This document shows, in pieces, positions 33,689-46,554 of a stretch of DNA of 64,000 nt. The DNA comes from Ziziphus jujuba (taxonomy: Eukaryota; Streptophyta; Magnoliopsida; Rosales; Rhamnaceae), in the NCBI RefSeq assembly GCF_031755915.1, contig NC_083382.1, positions 26,884,001-26,948,000 of the forward strand, given 5' to 3'. How positions within the stretch are numbered: position 1 is the first letter of the stretch; every line of letters starts with the position of its first letter. The translations under genes and the position numbers were made by a program. The notes below the pieces were generated by a model. That model saw only the letters and a program-made list of their open reading frames with translations, did no database searches and had not been told where the DNA came from.

Positions 33689-34660
33689 GAAACTAATCCA
33701 CCATTCCATTATAATAAGAAGATTTAAGTAAAACACTATTTAAATCGACCATAACACGTAATACCAACATGAACTTTTCCATAATATTTATAAGTCTTAT
33801 AATCATAAACATCTCTATGTGATCCTCTTTTTAACTCACCCATATACCTTCTATATTGCAGCTCCAACTTAAGGGAGAAGACAAGATAATCCTGGAAAGA
33901 ATGGGAGGGTTTTAAGCCCTATGAGAGAATACTCATCACCCTCACATAGCTTAGTGGAAGTTCCTTTTCAATTAAGTCCATTATCACCTTATTTTGATGT
34001 TGCTTCCCAATGAAGGAGTCCTCCATTGGATCCTCTGAGCCATCGCAATTCTTATTAAAAATCAAATAGTCCTCTGAGCCATAGCAATTCTTATCAATCC
34101 ACATATTTCTTTTCCTTCTTGTATTAGCTCCACAGCTAATGTTTTCTTAGACACTTTGTCCATCGATTGAATGATATCTTCATCTAAATGGACTTTACCC
34201 TATCCAGCAGGTCTTTTCCATTCTCCAGAAAAAGATGGCCAGCTCCATTAGCTATTGGTCTACCCCTACAGATTTGAAAGTTTCATGAAAATTGGGTTCT
34301 CCAAGTAATCTCAATAAGATTTTATAAGATCTTATTCTAGAAAAATCATCCCTCAGAATGCTCTGATTAGCATAATCCAACAACCTATAATACATTTTCT
34401 TCTGAATGCCAATTTCATCATATGGTGAACTAGGTGGAACATGAAACTTCTTCAACAACAACTCAGATAGCTCATCCACATTTTCAAAGTCAATGCGTAG
34501 TTTTTTGAAAATATCTTCAATCATGGCATCATGATCTATGATGCTAAAAAATCCCCTCACAATGTGCTCAAGCCCCATAATCCACTTCTATCTAGAGCAA
34601 TCAAAAATGCCTTGTCAATAACACGTAGAAACACTAGAACCCATCTGATAGATAGCCCTC
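33687..34660 (-). pseudogene. Clp-N/14-3-3 chimeric unit 1, block B (truncated)
   Basis: The Clp part at 34252-34578 is open for about 108 codons: GLEHIVRGFFSIIDHDA, FKKLRIDFENVDELSELL, a second repeat, then LLGEPNFHETFKSVGVD. The 14-3-3 part below 34110 includes SFIGKQHQNKVIMD and the YMGELKRG region. A local duplication near 34020-34100 (a repeated cctctgagccat segment) disrupts the W-R-M region. As in block A, the 3' end is replaced by the LINE fragment. Confidence 0.65.
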
Positions 34661-34760
34661 AGCGACAATGTAGCAAGCAAATAAAAAAATATATAAATCA
34701 CAAGCAAGAATAGAAAGTTCAATTTCGCTTTTGATTTTTTGGTTAAAGGCATAGACATAC

Positions 34761-35806
34761 CTCCTTTGTAATGCTGTAAGCAGCCCCAACTAAGTCAAAG
34801 ACTTCATAGGCAATGGTGGAATAGGTGAGTACAAAACTAAGGTGAATTGCATTTATTGGAAGTAATCCTACTTCAGCTGCAAATTCTGAAAAAGTAATCC
34901 ACAATTCCATTATAATAAGAAGATTTAAATAAAATACCACATAAATTAACCACAACACCATTACCAGATAGTAATACCGACCTAAATGTTTCCGTAATAT
35001 TTGTAAGTCTTATAATTAGAAACATCTCTATTTAATCCTCTTTTTAACTCACTCATATACCTCTTATATTCTAGCTCAAACTTGAGGGAGAAAGCAAGAT
35101 AGTCTCGAGAAGAATGGGAGGGTTTTAAGTCCCATTAGAGAATATTCACCCTCTCACAGATTAGTAGAACTTCCCTTTCAATCAAGTTCATCATCACCTT
35201 ATTTCTATGTTGTATCCCAATGTAAGAGTACATCCTCCATTGAGCCCTCTTAGCTATAGTAACTCTTATATAAAAAGCAATTCACACTTCTTCTTTTTTC
35301 TTTTGTTAGCTCCTCAGCTACTGTGGTTTTAGACACTTTGTCCATTAATTGGATGATATCTTCATCATTTTGAGTAGACTTTACCTTATCTTGCAGGTCT
35401 TTTCCATTCTCCAAGGAAGAGATGAGCAGTTCCAGAAGCTTTTGGTCTATCCCTATCGATTTAAAAGCTTTTTAAAGATTAGGTTCTCCAAGCAATCACT
35501 TAACATGCTTTGATTAGCATAATCCAATACCCTATGATACCTCTTCTTCTTAATATCAATCTCATCATACGGTGAACTAGGTGGAACATAAAACCTATTC
35601 AACAACAAATCAAATACCTCATCCACTTTTTGAAAGTCAACGTGTACTTTTTTGAAAATCTCTTTAATTACAGCATCATGATCTATGAAGCGTCATAATC
35701 CCCTCAAAATATGCTCAGGCCCCACAATTCCACTTCTATCTTGAGCAATCAGAAATGCTTCGTCAATAACCCTGGAAACCTTAGAGCCCACCTGATAGTT
35801 TGGCAC
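34761..35806 (-). pseudogene. Clp-N/14-3-3 chimeric unit 2, block B
   Basis: Bounded by a strong acceptor (cttttgcag|GTGCC) and a strong donor (GAG|GTATGT). This unit shows the 14-3-3 N-terminus best: DEDIIQLMDKVSKT, VAEELTKE, then IRVTIAKRAQWRMYS, against EMVEFMEKVAKTV, EELTVEE, KNVIGARRASWRI of plant 14-3-3. The last exon reads AIHLSFVLTYSTIAYEVFDL. An in-frame TAA sits after LLGEPNL, and ~60 bases of the second Clp repeat are deleted, as in block A unit 2. Confidence 0.7.
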
Positions 35807-35997
35807 CTGCAAAAGAGAAAGAAATAATTAAAGGATGAAAGAAAAGTGAGTAAGAGCAAAACCATAAAAAGTAAACATTAAAATAAGGTAGCCACACTAA
35901 CACTGGAGCAAGCAAAAAAGAAAAAACACATCAATCACAAGCAGGAATAGAAAGTTCAATTTGACTTTTGGTTTTTTGTTTAATGGCATAGACATAC

Positions 35998-38900
35998 CTC
36001 CTCTACAATACTGTAAGCGATACTAACTGATTCGAAAACTTCATAGGCAAAGGTGGAGTAGGTGAGTGCAAGACTAAGGTGGATTGCATTTTTAGGAAGC
36101 AATCCTAATCCTACTGTAAGTTTCTGCAGAAAGTAATCTACCATTCCATTATAATAAGAAAATTTAAATAAAACACCACACAAATCAACCATAACACCAT
36201 TATAAATAGTAATACCAACTTGAACTTTTCTATAATATTTATAAGTCTTATAGTCATAAACATCTTTATATGATCCTCTTTTTAATTTACCCATGTACCT
36301 CATATATTTCAGCTCCAACATAAAGGAGAAAACAAGATAGTTCTAAGAAGAATAGGAGGGTTTCAAATCCTATAAGAGAATACTCATCACCCTCACATAA
36401 ATTAGTGGAAGTTCCCTTTCAATCAGGTCCCTCGTCTCTTTATTTCTATGTTGATTCCCAATTGAGGAGTACATCTGGCATTGAGTCCTCCTAGCCATAG
36501 TAACTCTTATATAAGAAGCAATACACACATTTTTTTCCTCTTTTGTTAGCTACTCAACTACTGTGGTTTTAGATGCTCTTCATCACTTTAAGTAGACTTT
36601 ACCCTATCTAGTAGGTCTTTTCCATTCTCCAAGGAAGAGATAGCCAGCTCCACTAGCTTTTAGTTTATCCCTATAAATTTAAAAGCTTTTTGAAGATTGG
36701 ATTTTCCAAGTAATCCCAATAAGATGTGATAAGTTTTTATTCTAGAAGAACCATCCCTTAGCATGCTTTGATTAGAATAATCTAGCACCCTAAGATGCCT
36801 TTTGTTCTGAATGTCAATCTAATCATATGGTTCAACAAGAACTTAGATAGCTCATCCATTTTTGCAACTCAACGTGTAGTTTTTTGAAAATCTCTTTAAT
36901 CACGGCATCATGATTTATTGTAACACCCCGTCCCGAACTATGTCAGAATTTTGCATGTTGACCGAGGTTGACCGTTGATTTTGACTTTGACCGTTGACCA
37001 AGGGGTCAAAAGTTGACTTTTTGACCCAATTGGAATTCTAGGTTGACTGAGGTACCGTTATGAAGTACACGTTGGCACGAGTTCGTAGACTAGTAGCACG
37101 TTGAAAACGGAGCTACGGTTTGAAAGTTATGAGCAAAACAAGTTAAGGTCCAAACTGTCCAAGGGGTGCCCGAGTTGACTTTTTATTCATGCAAAGTTGA
37201 GCGTTGACTCATGCATGGTTGTGAAGTGCTCGTTGATACGAGTCCGTAGACTAGTGGTACGTCCGATTTGGACATGTGGTTTGAAAGTTATGAACCTGTA
37301 GAGTTTTTCAAACACCGTATTATTTTAATTTTATTTTTAAACGCGTAACGATGTGCCACGTGTGACTTAATGAAGGTGACCATGTGTCACCATGTTGAGA
37401 AGCCACATGTCAACCATGTGTAATATCATATTATTTTATTATTATTTTAAATAATAATATTATTATCAATATTATTTAATTAATTTTAAATTATTTCCTT
37501 TTATTTCTTTTATTTCTTTTTCTTTTTCTTTTCTTTTTTTCTTTTTTTTCTTTTCTTTTCCCCCACGTGGGAAAAAAGGGCCAGGGGGGCCCGATCCTTC
37601 TCCTTCTTCTTCTTCTTCTTTTTCTTCTTCTTCTTTCTTTCTTTCTTTCTTCCTTCCCACCGCCCGTCTCTCTCTCTCTCCCTGCTGCACATTTTCCGGC
37701 CACCGGAACCACTCACGCGCCGGCCGACGTGAAAGCCCGCAGCTGGGCGACACCAGCGGCCAAATCTCTGGCCGAATGGCCAGCGGACGGGCCGGGATCA
37801 GCCTCCAACGCCGGCGGCTAGTGTGTCGCTGGTTTGCCCATTTTCCGGCAGCCACCGGTCGTGCAACCGGTCCTTTCCCACTAATTTGGACCCTCTGATT
37901 CTGATTCTGAGCTCCAATTAACTCAACTCCCGTCGATTTGCAAGATACGAGGAATTGAAAACCGGCCGAAGCTTTCCGGCCAAATTCCGGCCACCTCCGG
38001 AGGAATTGCGGTCGATGAGACCGGATTTGTAATCCTCGTCGCTCAAGCTTCAATTCAGTATATTATTCGACTATTTTGGATAACGTTTGTGTTTGACCCC
38101 CCGGGTACCGGGTATTATTTACCCGAATAAAATATTAATTTATTTGACCGTGTGTGAATTGTGTTTTAGGAGCACGGGTGAGTCATGGAATTGATCCCAT
38201 GGTGGATCTTAGGTTAATTGCGTGCTCCAGGTGAGTGACCCACCTTCAAATTAATTTCGGAAATTAAATTTGTGATTATTATGTGTGGTCTGAATATTTG
38301 GAATTTAATTTCTATGTGCCAAATATTTATTTGATTTATTGTGAAATTATTGGTGAAATTATTTTGATTAAAGAAAATATGCATTATATAAATTTATGCC
38401 ATGTGAAAATTATTTTATGGTCTTGAAAATTTTGAAATTCTTGTGGTTTTAACATTAAATCGGGCATGATTTGACTTTCAAATATTTCAAGGAAAATATT
38501 TGTTTATGTTGGTGACTCCAATTTCTATAAAGTATGCCCATGGAATATTATGAGATTTAATTATTATATTTCGAGAATTATTTATGCTATTGGGAAAATG
38601 TGAATATTTGAATTGGTGGATTTGGGAGTTGATGGATTTGAAAATCATGGAATTTATGATGTTGATTATATAGAAATTGTGGAGAATTTCCGGGTTCAAG
38701 CGGATGGAATAAACCCGCTCTGTTTATGCAAAATGTGAGATTTGATATATAAATTAATTATATGGATTTTATGATTTTTAGATGCACCGTGCACGTACTG
38801 GTGTTCTGTTATTATGTGATATGGTTATTGTGCACATGGATGTGATTAGCGCGCAGGTGGGTATGAGTAGCGCGCAGGTGATATTATGAGGTTGTCCTGT

Positions 38901-39924
38901 GGTTGCCATCGGATGAGGGTAGGCCACCCCTCCATGGCCGGGACACCAGGTTAGCAGCGGCGCAGTGGGACGCCACGCGACCGTATGCCGGTTTCTTTCT
39001 ATAACCTCCTGTCTGGCGGTACCTTGGGACGCTGGGTACTGTTGGCGCCACTGGTATATAGTGGGTGCATCAATTGATTTTCAGAACTGTGATTTTAAAA
39101 AATAAATATTTTGAAACTGTATTGGAATTTAAAAATATAATTATTACCGTTTCTAGTATTGAATTGATGTCTTGGTTTTCGGGGATTACGAACAAAGGGT
39201 TTTGTGAAAAGGTTTTAAAAGGGGAACTTTTCCAACTGAGAAAATTGTAAGGGTTTTGAGAGAAATTATTATTTCCAATTAATTATTATTTATCTACTTA
39301 TTATCGTGGCATTATATTGTATAGTAGATAGGGTCACTCACTGAGATGATTAGCATCTCATATTTTCAAATTCCGTTCCTCTAGGTACCAGGTTGTCGGT
39401 GTTCATCCGGAGCGGACTTGATCTTCATCGTTGTTTTAGTTCGTGAAGTACCTTGATCTTCTTTTATTGCAGTTGTAATATTTCTTTCACTCTTGTTGTA
39501 TTCTATACTTAGTAGTACTTCATGAAGCTTTGTATACTATATGGGACACTTATGTGTTTATTTATGCACTGGGTTGCTGCTGTTATTATTTGAAGTGCTG
39601 AAATTTGTGGAATCAATTTGTAGTATTGTGGGAGGAATAAGGGGGACGTTATAGAAGTGTGTTTTCATTGCAGGTAATTTTTGGTTAGTCCTACCCTTAG
39701 GAAGGTGCTGCCGGATTTTCCGTTGGAAGGTTCGGTGGTATTTCCCTGGGATCAAGGCTTGTCTAGGGTTCCGGGGAGGAATTCTGGACGTGTCCTGACA
39801 TTTATGATGCCTAACAATCTCTTAAAAATAAGCTTGGGTCCCATATTTAGACTTCTATCTTGAACAATCAAAAACATCTCATTAATAACCCTAAAAATCC
39901 TTGAGCTATCTGATTGTTTGGTGC
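35998..39924 (-). pseudogene. Clp-N/14-3-3 chimeric unit 3, block B, split by a solo LTR
   Basis: The segments 35998-36918 and 39801-39924 make one unit interrupted by the LTR at 36919-39800 within the first Clp repeat. The acceptor (ttttacag|GCACC) and donor (GAG|GTATGT) are both intact. The 3' part is open for 113 codons: LELKYMRYMGKLKRGS, then GLGLLPKNAIHLSLALTYST. The internal duplication of block A unit 3 is absent, so it arose after block duplication. Confidence 0.7.
36919..39800 (+). mobile_element. Solo LTR, Tekay-like, about 2.88 kb
   Basis: TGTAACACCCCGTCCCGAAC to GTCCTGACA, with perfect 5-bp target duplication tttat (36914-36918 and 39801-39805). The 5' half is close to the LTR at 11822. 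The region 38250-38800 differs from the other copies. The GC-rich frame at 37472-38053 is within the LTR and not a gene. Confidence 0.9.
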
Positions 39925-40089
39925 CTGTAAAAGTGAAAGAAATAATTGAGGAACAAAAGAAAAGCATATAAGAAAACCATAAGAGTAAATATTAGAATAA
40001 GGTAGCCCCCACTAACAATGGAGCAAGCAGAATTGAAAGTTCAGTTTTGCTTTTGAGTTTTTTGTTAATGGCATAGACATTTGTCCTCT

Positions 40090-41150
40090 ACAACACTGCA
40101 AGCAACCACAAAAAATTGCAAGGGTGGAGTAGCTTAGTGCAAGTCTAAGGTGGATTGCATTTGTTGGAAGTAATTATAATCCAACAGCAAATTTCTACAT
40201 AAAGAAAGCCACCATTCCATTATAATAAGAAAATTTTAATGAAACACCACATAAATCAACCACAACACCGTTACAAATAGTAATACTACCCTGAACTTCT
40301 CCATAAGACTTATAAGTCCTATAATCATAAACGTCTCTATATGATCCACTTTTTTAACTCACTCATATACCTCTTATATTCTAGTTCCAGCGTAACGTAA
40401 AAGACAAAATAGTTCCAAGAAGAATGGGAGGGTTTTAAGTCCCATGAGAGAATACTCATCACCCTTTCATAGATTTGTAGGAGTTCCCTTTCAATCAAGT
40501 CCATCATCACTTTATTTCTATGTTGCTTTCCTGTGGAGGAGTACATCCTCCATTGAGCCCTCCTAGCTATAGTAACTTTTATATAAGAAGCAATTCACAC
40601 ATTTTTTTCTTCTTTTGTTAGCTCCTCAGCTACTATGGTTTTATACACTTTGTCCATCAATTGGATGATATCTTTATCACTTTAAGTTGACCTTACCCTA
40701 TCCAGCAGGTCTTTTCCATTCTCCAAGAAAGAGATAGCTAGCTCCACTAGCTTTTGGTCTATCCCTATAAATTTAAAAGATTCTTGAAGATTGGGTTCTC
40801 TAAGTAATTCCAATAAGATAAGTTCTTTTTCCAGCAGAACCATCCCTTAGCATGCTTTGATTATAATAATCCAGCACCCTAAGATACCTCTTGTTCTGAA
40901 TGTCAATCTCATCATATGGTGAACTAGGTGGAACATGAAACTTGTTCAAGAACAACTTAAATAGCTTATCCACTTTTTGAAACTCAACGTGTAGTTTTCT
41001 GAAAACATCAATCACAGCATCGTGATCTATGATGCCTAGCAATCTCCTCAAAATATGCTTGGGCTCCATAATTCCACCCCTATCTTGAGCAATCGAAAAT
41101 GCCTCATTAATAACCTTAGAAATACTAGAGCTCATCTAATAGTTTGGTGC
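40090..41150 (-). pseudogene. Clp-N/14-3-3 chimeric unit 4, block B (most upstream)
   Basis: From the ATG at 41135 it is open for 111 codons through both Clp repeats: SISKVINEAFSIAQDRGG, PKHILRRLLGIIDHDAV, FRKLHVEFQKVDKL, then SPYDEIDI and RYLRVLDYYNQSMLRDG. The 14-3-3 part (40337-40546 open) has MYSSTGKQHRNKVMMD and LELEYKRYMSELKK before a frameshift. The upstream acceptor is mutated (ccggg) and an in-frame TAG precedes the ATG, as in block A. Confidence 0.7.
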
Positions 41151-41783
41151 CCGGTAGAAAGAAAGAAATAATTGAAAACAAAATAAAATGCAAATAAGAA
41201 CAAAACCATAAGAAATAAACATTAGAATAAGGTAACCCTCACCAATACTAGAGCAAGTAAATAAGAAAAGCACATAAATCAGAAGCAGAAATAGAAAGTT
41301 TAGTTTTACTTAGTCCAAATTGCATTTGAGGTTAAATGCATTTTAACCTTAATCCATATTGTATTTGGGGTTAAATGCATTTTAATATTCTTTATTTTGA
41401 AAAAAATTTGAATTTCAATTTTCAATTGTAAAATATTTCAATAGACTTTTAAATTTCAATTTGTTTCATTTTGTTCAGATAGATTTTTAACTAATGACAA
41501 TAAATAGTTAGGGATATTAAAGTGCTGTTTTTTAATAAAAAAAATAAAACATTCAAAATGCTATAAATTAAAACTAAAGTATCTAAATGATAATAAATCA
41601 TATTTTAATATTGTTTATATATTGCAAAATTATCGACCATTGTTAGTCAGAAAAAATAAATTGAATTTAATTGCAATAAATTATTGAAATATAAATACCT
41701 AAATTATAAAAACAGAAAATAAAACGGCCCAAAAGTACAAACTACTAACACGTAAATTAGTCTAACATTAGGGATCATTAATC

Positions 41784-42690
41784 TCATTTTGGATAGGCCT
41801 TAATAATGGGTAAAATCGCTGGAATTTTTATAATTTTGTAAGGAGGGAAACCACCCAAATTTCAATATCTTGTCCTATTCAATTTGAGTTTCTCTATTTC
41901 CCGCATATGCTAATAGCAAACATTGTTAAATCAAACATCATTCTTGTCTCATCAAACATGCAATTACCTTCTGTTTGTAAACCCGCTTCTGTTATAATCG
42001 GTTCCCAACTTTTTCTGGCATTGCTCTCCTAAAGTTTTTCAGAATTTTCACATTATTTTCGTCATCCCAATCGTGCATTATCCACTGCATTTCAAAAAAT
42101 TACTAATAATATGTATTTTATGCATGTAAAAAAGATAATTAAACTATAGTTTAGGATCTTCCCTTTATGAAAACTGCATCGGCATTCGAAACCTTTCACA
42201 CATATCACCTATTACCCAAAAAAATATATGTATATTCAAACATATCACCTCAGATGTGGGACACCCCATGGTACACAGGAGCTGTGGCGATGACATGTGG
42301 CAAATCATAGTCGATCCTTTGATGTGCGGATATAATTTGACGATTTCGTGTATGGTCCTTTTGGTCCCACCCTAAGGTCCACAAGTGATCTCACACTTTG
42401 AAACCAATCTTTGTACGCTGAGACAATTGCTTTCAAAGCGATCCTTGCCTAAACCCATTCTATCATTGAACAATTTGCTGAAATCGGGATTCTGAGATAC
42501 GAATTCCCATACCACATAGCCATGTGTTTTTTCGAATGGAATTCCAGCTCCCTTGACACATTGTCCTAAACAGTGCCATGGAGCCAATAGATTTGTATGG
42601 TTTTGCATTGACGCAATGGGAGCTACACTATACTCCGAGTGGGTCAGCCCGTAGAGAGTACTAGTGTCTCCGACATCTGATTGATCATGA
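41784..42690 (-). pseudogene. OMT pseudogene psi3 (block B)
   Basis: Exon 2 (41784-42084) starts normally with WIMHDWDD after a cag acceptor, but a frameshift follows in the middle and a TAG falls after the FAISICGK stretch, where GGKER normally stands. Exon 1 (42163 to about 42690) has lost its GT donor (AAAG|GG). It keeps an open stretch from LLAPWHCLGQCVK to FSKLFND. The N-terminal region is missing, as in block A. It has no LTR insertion and no 410-bp duplication. Confidence 0.8.
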
Positions 42691-43722
42691 TCATGTGGTA
42701 CAAATCATGATCATGAGATACAAAATGGATACAAATTATGGTGACACTAGCTAGGCCAATTAGAAGAAAGTGCAATGTTAACCAACAATACTAACTTAGT
42801 TTATTTTATTTTATTTTATTTTATTTTTTGTCTTCTGCTCTTGACGTCTACTTCAAATGTCGTTGAAGCATGTGCTAGTTTTTCATTCCTGTACTCAACT
42901 TTTGGTAATGATAATGTTGGAATTGTCCTTTATAAGAGAAATAACCTCTTAGTTTTCGGATAGTGAATGAAATTCTCTGAATCCCCATTAAATCAAGTTC
43001 CTTACTTTATTAAACTTTTTTCATAGCGAATGGCAAATTCGTTACTATGCTTTTGTCTCCAGCTATCTCACAGGCTTGGATTTTGCATAATATTAATTTT
43101 AGACACATTAAATGCTCACCTAGTCGGAGAGAAATAAAATAGATGAAAACCAATTAAAACTCATTACTGGGAACTCAAGAGAGGACAATAATACTTCGCG
43201 TAAGTTAATTTTACTTGATGGAAAATACCAAAAAAATTGTAAAATTAATTACAATTCGAAGCTGGTAGAGGTATAAATATGACTCGTTATTATAAGTTGA
43301 GAGTTTTGGGGATTAAGTGTTCTAATTGGGTTTGTCCTGCATCAATTACGAAGTAAGATCAAGAAAATGCATAAGAGTTCAGAGATTGTTTCCACATGCT
43401 TAAGAAATGGAACCACTGACGATTACATTTTTTATATCTAATCATGCAAATCTAGCGTAAATCTTTACCATGAATGTACAGCTGGTTTAGACGCTATAAG
43501 AACAAACAAGAAAGTCGAAACAGAGCATTTCCACACTAATATTTCATAAAATTACTTAAATAAAACTTCAATAAACTACTTGATTATACAAGTAAGGGGG
43601 GAGATGGAACCAGAATCACCATGAACGTAGTTCTATGCTGGGATTACCAAAACATATCCTCAACCAAATTGAAGTAAAACAATAAAGTTAAAAAATAAAA
43701 TAAAATAAAAAATAAAAAAAAG

Positions 43723-44952
43723 TCATTCTGGATAAGCCTCGATAATGGAGAGTATGGCTTGAATTTTGATAATTTTATAGCGAGTAAAACCTCCGTCGTT
43801 CAATATTTTCTTCCACTCCTTCTCAGTTCTCTCTTTCCCTCCAGTGGTATGTGCAAGCATTAATAGATCAATTACCATTCCCATTTCATCGAAAATCTCA
43901 TTACCTTCAGACTTCACAACAATGTCCACAATGATAACTTTTCCATTTTTTTCTCCTATTGCTTTCCTGCAATTTCTCAATATCTTTACACAATTCTCGT
44001 CGTCCCAATCGTGCATTATCGACTGCATTAATTAATCATAAGCCATCTAGTCAATAATTAATTAACTAATTTTTATTTTTTTTGCTTTCATTAAATATGT
44101 GAAAGTAATCAATTAGCTATTTAATTAAAGATATATATAAATATATATAATATTAATAGTTACGTTTTTTTTTTTTTTTTTTTTTCATACCTTCATGAAA
44201 ATTGCATCAGCATTTGGAATGCCCTCGAACATATCACCTCCCACATGGGAAACTCCAGGGTAAACGGGAGCTGTAGCGATGACATGTGGCAAATCGAAGT
44301 TGATACCTCTGATGTGCGGATAGGACTTGACGATTTCAGCGATGGCCCCACCGATCCCACCACCAACATCAACCAATGATCCCACGTGGTCGAACCCATC
44401 TTTATATTCTGAGACGATTGCCCTCAAAACAATCCTAGCCGTGCAACCCATCCCATCATTAAACAATGTGTTGAAATCAGGATTATGGGATGCAAATTCC
44501 CAAATCTCACGGCCATGGGCTTTCTTGAAAGCGATCCCACCATCTTTGACACATTGACTGAAACAGTGCCACGGAGCCATTAGCGATGGATGGGTCTCCA
44601 ATACAAACATCGGAGCTAGACTCAACTCCGAGTCCCTTAAGAGCCATCTGGATGAGTGAGTCAGACCATAGAGTGTTTCTGCACCGTCAGATTGATGATG
44701 TGCGGTGAATATGTTTCTTCGAACTAGCAACCTCATGATGCGTTCGAGATAGGTGAGATCCGGAGAGGGAGAGTCAGCAAAACCAGAAGCAATTTGGGAC
44801 AAAGTGATTGGGCTAGCGTGAGAGTGTATGATGTCGGGTATGCGAAGCTCCACAGCACATTTCAAAGCCATGGAATCTGCAAAGCTGAGCATGTATTTCC
44901 ATATATCTGCTTGGCCTCTGAGCTCTGCCTCTGCTTCATAATTTGCTTCCAT
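43723..44952 (-). CDS. COMT-like class II O-methyltransferase, two exons, 353 aa
   Basis: Predicted SAM-dependent O-methyltransferase of the plant COMT-like superfamily, closest in character to the norcoclaurine 6-OMT/isoflavone-OMT-like group, acting on a phenolic or alkaloid hydroxyl in the cytosol. The exact substrate cannot be told. Exon 1 is 44191-44952 (ATG at 44952; a GTG four codons upstream is not used). The intron is 44023-44190 (168 b, GT-AG) and exon 2 is 43723-44022. An N-terminal dimerisation region (about 1-110) precedes the SAM motif LVDVGGGIGG (193-202) and GGDMF (238-242). The catalytic base is His258 in MHDW. Asp287 stands where COMT has Glu297, as in isoflavone OMT, and Glu318 is in GGKE. 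The Trp normally preceding I-M-H is Ser255. Length is typical. The block A copy (18562) is deleted. Confidence 0.88.
44023..44190 (-). other. Intron of the OMT at 43723-44952
   Basis: Donor AAG|GTATGA, acceptor taatgcag, phase 0. The 168-base length is short compared with the 1.66 kb intron of the neighbouring paralogue at the same position. Confidence 0.8.
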
Positions 44953-46554
44953 GTTTTCGATCACTTTCGACTCTCAAAGTATATGCTTTCTGTTTCTTTA
45001 AACCAAGTGGTGGACTAAGCCATTTAAGCTTTCATTTACTTCCACTAGTGTGGTGATCTACTACTACTTAATAATAATTAAGCAGCCAAAATTAATTTAA
45101 GCTTTCTTTTGCTTCCACTAGTGTGGTGCTCTAGATCTACTTTAGTAAAAAAATATATAAATTTATACATGCGGCCCACAATGGTAATAATAAATGGAAA
45201 TTGTATTCTATTATATTACATATTCGCTGTACATTTGTTGTATTTTAACTATTTCTTTTTCTTTCTTGTCTCTTTTCCTTTTTAATTATTAGCTGTCTTT
45301 TAAAATCATAACCAAAGGAAGTGTTCAATGGTGAACACAAGTTGTCTAATTAATCAAATATCAAATGAAAAAAAAATAATAATTGTCTAATTAATCATTA
45401 AATCATTGTTTGGACAAAACAAAAATTTAACCCAATCAAAAGAATAATATTAGATATATAACAAAAGAGCAGCTTTTATTTATGTATGCTTTTTTTTTTT
45501 TTTTAAATGCATATGTTTAACTAATTTATTTTATTGACAAAAAAAAAAAGTTTATTTATCTGAGCTCCCAACTACCCCTCCATTTCCTTGTCCCTTGGGC
45601 TGAATTGAACCTAATATAAGTTGATGATGTAATAGGAGAGAATATATTGTGAAGCAAATATGCAAATGTGAAAAGTTGTCCCTATTTTAATTTTGACGAA
45701 GGTTGGTCTCAATTCTTCAAGTAACTCAACTCGGAACAATATAAAAGCAATATTGTTAACAGAAAACATGCTAGCTTATATATAAAAAATAAGTTTTAAA
45801 TAAAGTGAAATACATACTATATAATAACTTGGTGACATATTGCAATGATGTTTACCAATTATTGTCCATTTCTACTACCAACTCCACAATGGTCCACAGA
45901 AGTAAAATGTTTCATTCACAAGTGGTGAATATTCACGAGTGATACGGTATAAATCTAATTGGTTGTCCTGCTAGCAACTTTCATACATATCATTTGTGAA
46001 AACTCTTAATCTGTGTATAATATTATTCCCCACTAGAAAATGTGAAAGCTGTTTTCCAATATTAAATATTCAGCAAGTTAATTGATCCTTTAAAGCTAAT
46101 AAAGGTCATGTAGATGTAGACAATCACATTCTCATTTTTGGTTGTCTATTAAAAGATTATGGATTTACATTAGAGTTTGATTATCACTTGATCTTTTTTA
46201 ATATTTTTGAATCGATGCCACTATGTCAAATGAATAAGTACATAAGTTGTTTGGAGCATTAAAGGCTTAAAATTATTAGACAAAACAGAAACATCATCTT
46301 TCTAGCAAAAACAAAAAAAACAAAAAAACAAAAAAACAAAAAAAAAAAACAAAACCAAAAAAAAAAAAAACAAAACAAAAAAACAAAACAAAAAAAAAAC
46401 AAAAACAAAAACAAAAAAACAGAACATCATCATATTTATTGGATTAAAATGCGGTACCAAACTAAGATTGCAATATTAAACATACTGCACAATGTCCTTT
46501 CTTTTTATTATTTCAAATTAATATTCTACTAATATATATTAAATTCCAGGACTC
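44953..46554. other. Intergenic between the two OMT genes
   Basis: Holds the promoter of the OMT at 43723-44952 (no clear TATA box seen) and the 3' flank of the next OMT. Near 46310-46430 there is a low-complexity (A)n/AAAAC tract much longer than the matching tract in block A (about 20200). Confidence 0.5.
46310..46430. repeat. AAAAC/poly-A low-complexity tract
   Basis: About 120 bases of A runs separated by single C residues in the 3' flank of the OMT at 46555. Block A has only a short version. Confidence 0.8.

Noticed and set aside
37472..38053. Open frame of 193 codons on the minus strand
   Set aside because: Inside an LTR. The C-terminal half is Lys/Glu/Arg low complexity from the CTT/CTTT tract.
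44952..44964. Upstream GTG as start of the OMT at 43723-44952
   Set aside because: GTG is not a normal plant start. The next codon set has ATG at 44952, which also matches the MEA start of the neighbouring gene.
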